Source: Pseudomonas fluorescens | GTDB taxonomy: Bacteria > Pseudomonadota > Gammaproteobacteria > Pseudomonadales > Pseudomonadaceae | DNA length: 64,000 nucleotides | Direction of reading: 5' to 3' | Assembly (NCBI RefSeq): GCF_902497855.1 | Contig: NZ_CABVHU010000002.1 | Location: forward strand, 372,001-436,000 | Shown: in pieces, positions 45,610 to 53,877 of the stretch | How the letters are laid out: each line of letters begins with the position of its first letter | How positions within the stretch are numbered: position 1 is the first letter of the stretch | Made by a program: the position numbers and the translations under genes | Notes under the pieces: model-generated | Databases searched by the model: none | What the model saw: only the letters and a program-made list of their open reading frames with translations | What the model was told of the DNA's origin: nothing

Positions 45610-46479
45610 ATGAGCCAAGTGTTGGATGATCTGGTCGACTTGCTGACCCTGGAGCCGATCGAAGAAAACCTGTTTCGTGGTCGCAGCCAGGACCTGGGTT
45701 TTCGCCAGCTGTTCGGTGGCCAGGTGCTCGGCCAGTCCCTGTCGGCGGCCAGCCAGACCGTCGAAGAAGCGCGCCATGTGCATTCGATGCACGGTTATTT
45801 CCTGCGCCCGGGCGATGCCGGGTTGCCGGTGGTCTATCAGGTTGACCGGGTGCGTGACGGCGGCAGCTTCAGCACGCGGCGGGTGACGGCGATCCAGAAG
45901 GGCAACCCGATTTTCACCTGCAGCGCTTCGTTTCAGTACGACGAAGAAGGTTTCCAGCACCAGAGCGAGATGCCGACAGTGGTCGGTCCGGAAAACCTGC
46001 CGTCGGAACTGGAACTCACCCAGCAGCGCGCGCACCTGATCCCTGAACACATGCGCGAAAAATTGCTGTGCCCGAAACCGATCGAGTTCCGGCCGGTGAC
46101 CGAGGAAGATCCCTACAACCCGCATCCGTCCGATCCGGTCAAGTACGTCTGGTTTCGCGCCGACGGTGCCTTGGCCGATTCCCCGGCGCTGCACAAATAC
46201 CTGCTGGCCTACGCCTCGGACTTCGGGCTGTTGACCACCTCGATGCTGCCCCATGGCAAGTCGGTCTGGCACAAGGACATGCAGGTGGCCAGCCTCGATC
46301 ACGCCCTGTGGTTCCATGCCGATCTGCGCGCCGATGACTGGTTGCTGTACGCGATGGACAGCCCGTGGGCCGGCAATTCCCGTGGCTTCTCCCGCGGCAG
46401 CGTGTTCAATCGCGCCGGGCAACTGGTGGCCTCGGTCACCCAGGAAGGCCTGATCCGTCACCGCAAGGATTGGGCATGA
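45610..46479 (+). CDS. tesB: Acyl-CoA thioesterase II
   Basis: Double hot-dog thioesterase of 289 aa that hydrolyses medium- and long-chain acyl-CoA. LFGGQVLGQSLSAASQTV, HSMHGYFLRPGD and GGSFSTRRVTAIQKG mark the first domain. TSMLPHGKSVWHKDMQVASLDHALWFH is the C-terminal one, with the catalytic Asp in SLDHALWFH. The ATG at 45610 has GAGGAG-like purines upstream. Its stop overlaps the start of the HAD gene (ATGA). Confidence 0.95.
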   Translation: MSQVLDDLVDLLTLEPIEENLFRGRSQDLGFRQLFGGQVLGQSLSAASQTVEEARHVHSMHGYFLRPGDAGLPVVYQVDRVRDGGSFSTRRVTAIQKGNPIFTCSASFQYDEEGFQHQSEMPTVVGPENLPSELELTQQRAHLIPEHMREKLLCPKPIEFRPVTEEDPYNPHPSDPVKYVWFRADGALADSPALHKYLLAYASDFGLLTTSMLPHGKSVWHKDMQVASLDHALWFHADLRADDWLLYAMDSPWAGNSRGFSRGSVFNRAGQLVASVTQEGLIRHRKDWA

Positions 46480-47069
46480 GCCTGGCCGACGTACGACACT
46501 GGGTGTTCGACATGGACGGCACCCTGACGGTGGCTGTGCATGACTTTGCGGCGATCCGCGTGGCGTTGGCGATCCCCGCAGAGGACGACATCCTGACTCA
46601 CCTCGCCGCGCTGCCAGCCGATGAAGCCGCGGTCAAGCATGCCTGGTTGCTGGAACACGAGCGCGACCTGGCGCTGGGTTCGACAGCGGCGCCGGGTGCG
46701 GTGGCGCTGGTGCGGGAGCTGGCCGGACGGGGTTATCGCCTGGGCATTCTCACGCGCAATGCCCGTGAGCTGGCGCACGTCACGCTGGAGGCGATCGGCC
46801 TGGCCGACTGCTTCGCGGTGGAGGATGTGCTGGGCCGCGATGAAGCGCCGCCCAAACCTCATCCGGGCGGATTGCTGAAACTGGCCGAGGCCTGGAACGT
46901 ACCGGCGAGCGAGATGGTGATGGTCGGTGATTACCGCTTCGATCTGGATTGCGGTCGCGCGGCCGGGGCGCGGACGGTGCTGGTGAATCTGCCGGATAAT
47001 CCGTGGCCGGAGTTGACTGATTGGCATGCGGCGGATTGCGTGGTGTTGCGGGAAATGTTGTTCGCATGA
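46476..47069 (+). CDS. HAD superfamily phosphatase
   Basis: A 197-aa HAD hydrolase. The nucleophile motif is VFDMDGTLT (residues 8-16), motif II is LTRNA, and motifs III/IV are PPKPHPGGL and MVGDYRFDLDCGRAAG. A four-helix cap lies between. The start overlaps the tesB stop by 4 bp, so they are translationally coupled. Substrate is probably a small phosphate ester such as phosphoglycolate, but it is not certain. Confidence 0.88.
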   Translation: MSLADVRHWVFDMDGTLTVAVHDFAAIRVALAIPAEDDILTHLAALPADEAAVKHAWLLEHERDLALGSTAAPGAVALVRELAGRGYRLGILTRNARELAHVTLEAIGLADCFAVEDVLGRDEAPPKPHPGGLLKLAEAWNVPASEMVMVGDYRFDLDCGRAAGARTVLVNLPDNPWPELTDWHAADCVVLREMLFA

Positions 47070-47074
47070 GGGAC

Positions 47075-47153
47075 CCTTCGCGAGCAGGCTCGCTCCCACA
47101 GGGGAATTGCGTCGTGCACAAATCAACTGTGGGAGCGAGCCTGCTCGCGAAGG
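47075..47153. repeat. REP pair, outward orientation
   Basis: CTTCGCGAGCAGGCTCGCTCCCACAGG then TGTGGGAGCGAGCCTGCTCGCGAAGG, about 25 bp apart. It lies between convergent genes. Confidence 0.85.
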
Positions 47154-47177
47154 CGTAGGTTCAGGCCCCATAAAAAC

Positions 47178-48137
47178 TCACTGACCGAACAACGCTTTTT
47201 GCCCCTCCGGCGAATTGAACATCCCATCCCCATCATGCCCGACCCCAGGCACTTCGATCAGCTGCTGACTCATCCCCTGAGGATACAGCCGCTTCAGATA
47301 ATCAAAATAATTGCGCCCTCGGGCCAATCGATTCGCCCCCTGGGCTTTTGCCTCACACCGTTTATCCAGCGCCGGCTGATTCGGGTCGGTGTCCTGCTGC
47401 CCCAGTAGATAAACGATGTCACGCTTGGCGTAGTTTTCCTTCAGCTGCGCGGGTGTTTGGCCCTCGGCATAGGCGGGTAGATCCGCCAGCCCGTACTTCC
47501 AACGATTGAAATCCGGACAGCCGGCGTGACTGAATGCCACGGGTCGACGCTCATCGAAGTACGCATAAGAAGACGGATTGGCGACCACGTAACGCACCTG
47601 CACGCCGGCCGCCTTGAGCTCGGGCTGATCGTGACCCAGCAACGCATAGCGCTGCACCACCTGGGCGCCACCGGAGTGACCGGCGATGATGACCTGCTTC
47701 ACATCGGGAAACTGTCGGCGATCGCCGATTCGGGCTAGGACTTCGTCGAGTGCAGCGTAAGAACTCAGGGTAAACGGCGCGGTGGATAAGCCGCCAGCCA
47801 TCCAGTCATTGCCTTGCCAGCGCAATACGCTGTCAGCCACCGGGTGGAGCGCAATGTCGGACTCATTGAGAAACTGCGGAGCAATCACCAGGGTAGTCGC
47901 GCTTTGTCCTGCCCGTTCAACCGCGCGTTCTGCACTCTGGCGATAGGTTTCGGCATTGCGCAGGCGGCCATGGATGATGATCAGCACCCGTTCGATTTTC
48001 GTCGGCGCCGGGCCGATGCCCACTGCGATCTCACCCGAGGTCAACAGCAGGCGACCGGGACTGAGTTCCTTGACCGCTTGCTCGGCAGCCTGGGTGCTTG
48101 CGCAGGTGAACAGCAGAGCCAGCAGCCACGTTTTCAT
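47178..48137 (-). CDS. Exported alpha/beta hydrolase
   Basis: A 319-aa protein with a signal peptide (MKTWLLALLFTCASTQAAE, cut near residue 18). The alpha/beta hydrolase nucleophile elbow is IAGHSGGAQVV, the oxyanion region IIIHGRLRNAETY, and the last His lies in VPGVGHDGDGMF. Probably a periplasmic esterase or peptidase of unknown substrate. The ATG at 48137 shares one base with the stop codon of the preceding YpfJ gene (TGATG), so they are co-translated. Confidence 0.85.
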   Translation of the reverse strand: MKTWLLALLFTCASTQAAEQAVKELSPGRLLLTSGEIAVGIGPAPTKIERVLIIIHGRLRNAETYRQSAERAVERAGQSATTLVIAPQFLNESDIALHPVADSVLRWQGNDWMAGGLSTAPFTLSSYAALDEVLARIGDRRQFPDVKQVIIAGHSGGAQVVQRYALLGHDQPELKAAGVQVRYVVANPSSYAYFDERRPVAFSHAGCPDFNRWKYGLADLPAYAEGQTPAQLKENYAKRDIVYLLGQQDTDPNQPALDKRCEAKAQGANRLARGRNYFDYLKRLYPQGMSQQLIEVPGVGHDGDGMFNSPEGQKALFGQ

Positions 48138-49030
48138 CACAGGTTTTTCGCCGCAAAGGTATCGCACTGGCCGACCTGGCCCTGTGCGAATCCGGTTTTG
48201 AACCAGCGCACCCTTTGCGCCGACGTGCCATGGGTAAACGAATCCGGCACCACGCGCCCCTGGCCTTGCTGTTGCAGACGGTCGTCGCCAATGGCGTTGG
48301 CGGCGTTCAAGGCTTCTTCGATGTCCCCAGGTTCCAGCCAGTTCAGGCGTTGTTGGGCATTATGGGCCCAGACCCCGGCCAGGCAATCGGCCTGGAGTTC
48401 CTGGCGCACCAGCAAGCCACCGTCGCCTTCCATTTGCCGACCTTGTTGGCGAGCGGTCTGAATTTTCGCCGATACGCCAAGCAAGGTCTGCACGTGGTGT
48501 CCGACTTCGTGAGCGATCACGTAGGCCTGCGCGAAATCCCCCGCCGCGGAAAAGCGTTGCGACATCTCCTGGAAGAAACCCATGTCCAGGTACACCTTCT
48601 GATCCGCCGGGCAATAAAACGGACCGGTCGCCGAAGTCGCCAGGCCGCATGCCGAGTTGACGCGGTTGCTGAACAGCACCAGTGTCGGGTCCTGGTATTG
48701 ACGGTCGGCCTGCTGGAAAATCTGCCGCCAGGTGTCTTCGGTATCGCCCAGGATCGAGCGCACGAATTCGGCCCCTTCATCATTGGCCGGCGGCGCCTTG
48801 CGGGTTTGCGTCGGCGCCGGCGCCGATTGCTCGCTCATCTGCCCGGTGAGCTGCCCGAGGATCTGCATGGGGTCCTGGCCAGTGAGCCAGCCGATCCCGA
48901 CGATCAGCACGATCGCCGTCAGGCTCAGGCCCTTGCCGCCACCGAAGCGCATCCCGCCACCGCCACCGCCGGCATCATCGCCCCGGGCATCGACCACGTT
49001 GTCGCTGCGTCGGCCTTTTTTCCATAGCAT
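48137..49030 (-). CDS. YpfJ-type neutral zinc metallopeptidase
   Basis: Zn peptidase family of 297 aa with one membrane helix near residues 35-50 (LSLTAIVLIVGIGWL), so a membrane-anchored protein with its catalytic domain probably outside. The zinc motif is HEVGHH in AYVIAHEVGHHVQTLLGV; the third ligand region is ELQADCLAGVWAH. The FYCPADQKVYLD motif is typical. Substrates are unknown. It overlaps the hydrolase gene by one base and lies 148 bp after a paralogue. Confidence 0.9.
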   Translation of the reverse strand: MLWKKGRRSDNVVDARGDDAGGGGGGMRFGGGKGLSLTAIVLIVGIGWLTGQDPMQILGQLTGQMSEQSAPAPTQTRKAPPANDEGAEFVRSILGDTEDTWRQIFQQADRQYQDPTLVLFSNRVNSACGLATSATGPFYCPADQKVYLDMGFFQEMSQRFSAAGDFAQAYVIAHEVGHHVQTLLGVSAKIQTARQQGRQMEGDGGLLVRQELQADCLAGVWAHNAQQRLNWLEPGDIEEALNAANAIGDDRLQQQGQGRVVPDSFTHGTSAQRVRWFKTGFAQGQVGQCDTFAAKNL

Positions 49031-49178
49031 GGGGGATCCCTCTGTACTTGCCTGATGAAGAAGCGTGGTGGTGAGTGTTGCTGCTGAGTGAAAGCGGCGC
49101 CAGTCCGGTCGTCAGACAGCCTTGAGCGGCGCCGGTTCGATGCATGCGGTGACATTGACCGCTGCGGTGACGGATGGG

Positions 49179-50045
49179 TTAAAGGTCCTTGGCGGCGAAG
49201 GTGTCGCAAGCGTCGGTCCGGCCTGTGGCGAAACCGGCTCTGAACCAGTTCGCGCGCTGCTGCGAAGTGCCGTGACTGAATGTCTCTGGCCGGACTGTAT
49301 CGTTTTGGGAGCGTTGCAGGCTGTCGTCACCGAAGGCGGCCGCGGCCTGCAAGGCGGCCTCGATATCGCCCGGTTCCAGCCAATCCAGGCGTTGTTGCGC
49401 ATGGTACGCCCAGACGCCTGCCAGGCAATCGGCCTGCAACTCCGCACGCACCTCCAGGCCGCCATCGCCGGTGACGGGCTGCTGGTCCCGCAAGGCGTTC
49501 TCGAAGGGTTCGGAAAGTCCCAGCTCGAGTTGCACGTGATGGCTGACCTCGTGAGCGATGATGTAAGCCCGCGCGAAGTTACCGACCACTGAAAACTGCT
49601 GCTCCAGCATGGCGAAAAACGCCAGATCGAGGTACAGCTGCCGGTTGCCCGGGCAGTAGAACGGGCCACTGGCGGAGCTGGCGTAGCCGCATCCCGAGAC
49701 CACCCCGTTGTCGAACAGCGTCATCGTCGGTTCCGGGTACTGCCGCCCGGTTTGCGCAAAAAGTTGTTTCCAGGTGTCTTCGGTGTCGCCCAGTATTGAC
49801 TGAACAAACTTCAGTTGCAGGTCTTCGCTGTCGACCGAAAGGGCAGCGTCGGGCGGGTTCAGGGTGGTCGAGGAGGTGAGGGGAGCCTCGTCCGGTGTCG
49901 TACCCAGTGCCGAATACAATCCTGCGCTTGCCAGTGCGACGACGGCCAGTCCGGCGCCGAGCGTTTTCCCTGTGAGTGTGCGGGCATCCTTGCCCTTGCG
50001 AGTGTCGTTCACGTTGTCGCTGCATCTTGCCTTGTTCCATAACAT
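49179..50045 (-). CDS. Second YpfJ-type metallopeptidase (paralogue)
   Basis: A 288-aa paralogue of the neighbouring YpfJ gene. The two share MLW(N/K)K, FVQSILGDTEDTWKQ, YPEPTMTLF, GPFYCPGNRQLYLDLAFF, ELQADCLAGVWAYHAQQRLDWLEPGDIE and the end CDTFAAKDL. The zinc motif is HEVSHH instead of HEVGHH, still HExxHH and compatible with activity. The N-terminal linker differs completely. It reads from its own promoter and probably arose by tandem duplication. Confidence 0.88.
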   Translation of the reverse strand: MLWNKARCSDNVNDTRKGKDARTLTGKTLGAGLAVVALASAGLYSALGTTPDEAPLTSSTTLNPPDAALSVDSEDLQLKFVQSILGDTEDTWKQLFAQTGRQYPEPTMTLFDNGVVSGCGYASSASGPFYCPGNRQLYLDLAFFAMLEQQFSVVGNFARAYIIAHEVSHHVQLELGLSEPFENALRDQQPVTGDGGLEVRAELQADCLAGVWAYHAQQRLDWLEPGDIEAALQAAAAFGDDSLQRSQNDTVRPETFSHGTSQQRANWFRAGFATGRTDACDTFAAKDL

Positions 50046-50192
50046 GGTTGCGGTCTCTCATGGGTGGTGGGGCGTGTATCGCCGAATCCATGAATAACCG
50101 CACTGGCAAAGATATGCGGGTGAAAAGTGTAAGGGTTGGTAAGACCGTAGTCGTCGCGACGGTGTCACGGGTCGAAAGTGGCCATTTCGCGG

Positions 50193-51026
50193 TTACCGGT
50201 CGAAGGCATCCCACGCTGGCGCAAAGTCCGGGCTGACCTGGCGTTCGCGCTTGGACAGGCCGGCGATCAACGCTAGATCCTGATCATCCAGATTGACTTC
50301 GAGCGCTGCCAGGTTGGCCAATTGATTGGCCTTGCTGCTGGCTTTTGGAATAGCGGCCACGTTCGATTGATCAAGCAGCCATTTGAGCGCCACCTGAGTC
50401 GGCAGCACCCCGTGCTTGGCGGCGATCTGCTGGATCTGCGCAATCTGCGACACCTTGTTGCGTGCCAGTGGGCTGTAGGCCGTCAGCGCCAGGTCATGTT
50501 GGCGGGCGTAGTCCAGCAGAGCGTTTTGGCCGAGCAGTACGTGATATTCGACCTGGATGGCTGACAGCGGTGCGCCCAGTTCTTCGACAACTTTGCGCAG
50601 CAGCGGCAGCGGAAAATTCGCCACGCCGATGTTACGCGCCAGCCCTTGCTCCTTGAACGACACCAGGGTCTCGATCGTACGTGGCAGGTCCCAGTGGGTG
50701 GTCGGCCAGTGGATCATGAACAGGTCGACGTAATCGCTGCGCAAGGCCTTGAGACTTCGGTCCATGGAATGGCGCATGGCGTCCGGATGCAGCTGGTCCC
50801 ACCAGACTTTGGTGGTGACGTGGATCTGATCGCGAGGCGTAGGACCGTTCACCAACGCTTGACCGACAGCGTCTTCATTGTTGTAGGCCGCAGCTGTGTC
50901 GATATGCCGATAACCCAAGGCAAGGGCCTGTTCCACGGCGTTGGTACATTCCTGGCCAAGCATCGGCCAGGTCCCCAGGCCGAGTTTTGGCATGTTCAAA
51001 CCCTGGGCGTTAACGATGTGCTGCAT
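50193..51026 (-). CDS. Aldo/keto reductase (DkgB-like)
   Basis: NADPH-dependent reductase of 277 aa. The AKR tetrad is visible: D and Y in RHIDTAAAYNNEDAVG, K in VTTKVWWDQ and H in FMIHWPTTHWDL. The cofactor segment IPKASSKANQLANLAALE lies near the C-terminus. The start at 51026 overlaps the end of the FAD oxidoreductase gene by 17 bp, so both are one operon. DkgB reduces 2,5-diketogluconate and methylglyoxal; the substrate here is not known. Confidence 0.9.
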   Translation of the reverse strand: MQHIVNAQGLNMPKLGLGTWPMLGQECTNAVEQALALGYRHIDTAAAYNNEDAVGQALVNGPTPRDQIHVTTKVWWDQLHPDAMRHSMDRSLKALRSDYVDLFMIHWPTTHWDLPRTIETLVSFKEQGLARNIGVANFPLPLLRKVVEELGAPLSAIQVEYHVLLGQNALLDYARQHDLALTAYSPLARNKVSQIAQIQQIAAKHGVLPTQVALKWLLDQSNVAAIPKASSKANQLANLAALEVNLDDQDLALIAGLSKRERQVSPDFAPAWDAFDR

Positions 51027-52758
51027 GGTCGATCTCCTGTTCGTCAGCTGTAATGCCTGCGATATGTCGTGCGGCGATGTAGCCGAACGTCAGCGCCGGG
51101 CCGAGATTGATGCCGCCGGCGGGGTAGTGCCCGCCCATGATGCTGGCCATATCGCCGCCCGCGGCGTATAGCCCGGTGATGGGCCGTCCGGATGAATCGA
51201 GGACCTGGGCGTGTGCGTTGACCTTCAGGCCGGCGAAGGTGCCGAAGCAGCCGGGCTGGACCTTCACGGCATAGAACGGGCCTTGTTCGATCGGTGCGAG
51301 GCAGGGGTTGGGTCGCTGCAACACATCCCCCTGTTTGCGGTTGTAGGGTGTCGAACCGCGACCGAACGAGGGATCCTCACCGTTGCGCGCGTGGTGGTTG
51401 TATTGCGCCACGGTGCTGCACAGGCCGTTCGAGTCGATGCCGCAGGCCCGCGCCAATTCCTCCACGGTCTTGCCGGTTTTCAGATAGCCGCTGCGGATAA
51501 AGGGTGACAGAGGCACTGGAAATGGCCGGGAAATTCCGAGGCCATAGCGCCGCTGAAAACCATGGCTGCAGATCAACCAGGAGGCGACTTCCTCGCCCTG
51601 CGGTGCGGCGGCGACCATGGCCGTCACGTAGTCGTAGTAGCCGTTGGCTTCGTTGACGAAGCGCTGGCCGTTGCTCAATACCCCGATGATCCCCGGTTTA
51701 CTGCGCTCGATGATGTGCGGGAAGTGGCCGATGCTGCCGTCTTTGTGCGGTACTTGCGAAACCGGTGCCCAGGCCACGGGCGATGCCATGTCGGTGTTGA
51801 CCCGGGCGCCGGCGCTTTCGCCCAGGCGCAGACCATCGCCACTGACGCTCAAGGGCGGCAATGCCCAATGTTCATGACCTGTGGGTGTGCGAGGGAACAA
51901 TGCCTTGCGCCGCTCGATGTCATTGGCGAAACCGCCGGCGGCGAGCACCACCGCCTTGCGCGCATGGATACGGATCTCGCCCCTGGCGGTGCTGATCATC
52001 GCGCCCCGCACCTGGTCGCCCTCTTGAAGCAACTCGGTGACCGGCGCCGACTCCCAGAGCAATACGCCGAGGTCTTCGGCGGACTTTGCCAGCCGCGCCA
52101 CCAGCGCCACGCCGTTGACCAGTTGCATCGCCCGGCCATGAACGGCGAGGTCGAGCAGGTGACGGGTAAAGCGCCGGGTCACATGCCAGGCTGCCGACAG
52201 CGAGCGGGTGAGGTTGAGAAACGCGCCAAGGTCCGCGCCCGCCATGATCGGCATGCCCATGAACGAAGTTTCGCGCATGGTTTTGCGCAGACGCTTGAGC
52301 AGCTTGCCGACTTTTCGTCCGTCATAAGGCGCGGCGATCACCGAGCGCCCACCGGTGCCCGCTCCCGGGGTGTCGCCATGGATGTCGGCAATCGCGTTGC
52401 CGTCGGCAAATTGCAGTGAGGTGTGCTGTTCGAAGAACGCGACCATGCGCGGGCCGGCCTCGAGGAACGCATTTATCATCGCCGGTTCGTAACGCTCGCC
52501 CAGTTCATGTTTGAGGTATGTGCGCGGTTGCTCGACGTCTTCGACGATACCCGCGCGACGGGCCAGGGGGTTGCATGGCACCCACGCCCAACCACCGGAC
52601 CAGGCCGTGGCGCCGCCGAACACCGGGTCCTTCTCGACCACGATCACCTTGAGGCCATGCCACGCGGCTGTGACTGCCGCCGATAACCCGGCCGCCCCGG
52701 AGCCGACGATCAACACGTCACAGTCGATGTCAGGAGCGTTGTGTGGTTCGACAGGCAT
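51010..52758 (-). CDS. FAD-dependent oxidoreductase (FAD_binding_2, ketosteroid dehydrogenase/fumarate reductase type)
   Basis: A 582-aa flavoprotein. The Rossmann motif is CDVLIVGSGAAGLSAAVTAAWHGLKVIVVEKDPVFGGATAWSGGW. KAVVLAAGGFANDIERRKAL is the second nucleotide motif, and the C-terminus has GPFYAVKVQPGCFGTFAGLKVN and GLYAAGGDMASIMGGHYPAGGINLGPALTFGYIAARH. It is like 3-ketosteroid-1-dehydrogenase and urocanate or fumarate reductases without heme. Start at the ATG 52758. The promoter carries the candidate IclR operator. Confidence 0.88.
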   Translation of the reverse strand: MPVEPHNAPDIDCDVLIVGSGAAGLSAAVTAAWHGLKVIVVEKDPVFGGATAWSGGWAWVPCNPLARRAGIVEDVEQPRTYLKHELGERYEPAMINAFLEAGPRMVAFFEQHTSLQFADGNAIADIHGDTPGAGTGGRSVIAAPYDGRKVGKLLKRLRKTMRETSFMGMPIMAGADLGAFLNLTRSLSAAWHVTRRFTRHLLDLAVHGRAMQLVNGVALVARLAKSAEDLGVLLWESAPVTELLQEGDQVRGAMISTARGEIRIHARKAVVLAAGGFANDIERRKALFPRTPTGHEHWALPPLSVSGDGLRLGESAGARVNTDMASPVAWAPVSQVPHKDGSIGHFPHIIERSKPGIIGVLSNGQRFVNEANGYYDYVTAMVAAAPQGEEVASWLICSHGFQRRYGLGISRPFPVPLSPFIRSGYLKTGKTVEELARACGIDSNGLCSTVAQYNHHARNGEDPSFGRGSTPYNRKQGDVLQRPNPCLAPIEQGPFYAVKVQPGCFGTFAGLKVNAHAQVLDSSGRPITGLYAAGGDMASIMGGHYPAGGINLGPALTFGYIAARHIAGITADEQEIDHAAHR

Positions 52759-52787
52759 TGTCTGAAACTCCAGCGGTGTATATTTTT

Positions 52788-52804
52788 TAGAATTTGATTC
52801 CAGA
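52788..52804 (-). promoter_or_regulatory. Candidate IclR operator, site 1
   Basis: Reading towards the FAD oxidoreductase gene the site is TCTGGAATCAAATTCTA. It agrees with the site at 53812-53828 (TCTGGAACCAGGTTCTA) in 14 of 17 positions and is nearly palindromic (GAAT-TTG-ATTC core). It lies 30 bp upstream of the ATG of that gene. Confidence 0.55.
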
Positions 52805-52935
52805 AAATATAGGAGCATGAACGAACTCTGCAACGGTTCATGGGGTAATGTGGGCGGTTATCGGACAGTCGGTTCCAGATTTCGCGTTAGGCCGTTTGTC
52901 TTCTAGAATCGGGCAAATTTTGCGTGGAACCTCCC

Positions 52936-53712
52936 ATGGCCGGCAGTCAGATCGAACGTGTCTTCAGCGTGCTGGAAAGCTTGACCAGTGACCCTCGCGG
53001 CCTGCCCATGCAGGCGCTGGCGGAACAACTGGATATCCCCAAAAGTGCGACCCATCGCCTGCTCGCCGAACTGATTCGGCTGGGCTACGTGCGGCAGAAC
53101 CCGGAAAACCTGCGCTATCACCTGTCTACCAAGCTGGTGGCCATGGGGTTTCGCTATCTGTCGAGCAGCGGCGCCGATATCGTGCAGCCGGTGCTTGATC
53201 GCCTGGCTCAGGAAACCGGTGAGCTAGTGCGCCTTGGGGTCATCGAAGGTGATCGACAGACCTGGATTGCAAAATCCCAGGGCGCCCGTTCCGGTCTGCG
53301 CTACGACCCGGATATGGGCCGTGATGCGCCTTTGTTCTATACCGCGTCGGGGCATGCATGGCTGGCGTGCATGAGCGATGCCGAAGCCTTGTCGCTGGTG
53401 GAGCGCCAGGGCAGTGAGCGTCCGAAAGACCCTGGGCCGAATGCGCCGCGTTCCAACATCGAGTTGCTGGAACGCCTGCGGCTGGCGCGGGAGCAGGGCT
53501 ATGCCTGGGTCGAGGAGAGTTCGGCGGTGGGTACTTCGGCGATTGCGGCCGTGGTGCGCCACCCGGGGGATGCCCGGGTAATCGGGGTCCTCAGTATCGC
53601 CGGCCCGAGCGCGCGGATGCCGGGGGCGCGGTTGCATGAGTTGGCGCCGTTGTTGTTGAAATACACTGAGGAGTTGTCGGCGGCGAGTCAGGCTTCGGAG
53701 TTGTTCAATTAA
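52936..53712 (+). CDS. IclR family transcriptional regulator
   Basis: A 258-aa regulator: winged helix-turn-helix at about residues 5-60 (IERVFSVLESL; GLPMQALAEQLDIPKSATHRLLAELIRLGYV) and the IclR effector domain from about 75 (DAPLFYTASGHAWLA; GVLSIAGPSARM). The ATG at 52936 is used; a GTG at 52924 is also in frame. It stands between two divergently oriented catabolic units that share a candidate operator, and it probably controls both. The effector is unknown. Confidence 0.92.
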   Translation: MAGSQIERVFSVLESLTSDPRGLPMQALAEQLDIPKSATHRLLAELIRLGYVRQNPENLRYHLSTKLVAMGFRYLSSSGADIVQPVLDRLAQETGELVRLGVIEGDRQTWIAKSQGARSGLRYDPDMGRDAPLFYTASGHAWLACMSDAEALSLVERQGSERPKDPGPNAPRSNIELLERLRLAREQGYAWVEESSAVGTSAIAAVVRHPGDARVIGVLSIAGPSARMPGARLHELAPLLLKYTEELSAASQASELFN

Positions 53713-53730
53713 TCCAGGCGCCAAAAATCC

Positions 53731-53767
53731 CTTGTGGGAGCGACGGTGATCTTTGCTCGCCCGGAAA
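53731..53767. repeat. Degenerate REP
   Basis: CTTGTGGGAGCGA at 53731 and TTTGCTCGCCCGGAAAG at 53751 resemble REP halves interrupted by CGGTGATC. It looks like a decayed copy. It is near, but does not include, the candidate operator at 53812. Confidence 0.5.
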
Positions 53768-53811
53768 GATGTGCGTTGTTCGCACACTTTTGGGGTTCAT
53801 CTGTGTAAGAA

Positions 53812-53828
53812 TCTGGAACCAGGTTCTA
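53812..53828 (+). promoter_or_regulatory. Candidate IclR operator, site 2
   Basis: TCTGGAACCAGGTTCTA, containing the palindrome GGAACC-A-GGTTC-like core, 49 bp upstream of the oxidoreductase start at 53878 and matching site 1 at 52788-52804. Confidence 0.55.
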
Positions 53829-53877
53829 AATTGTTGAAAGTCATTCCTTCCAACAATAAGCACAAGAGGACCCTCCC

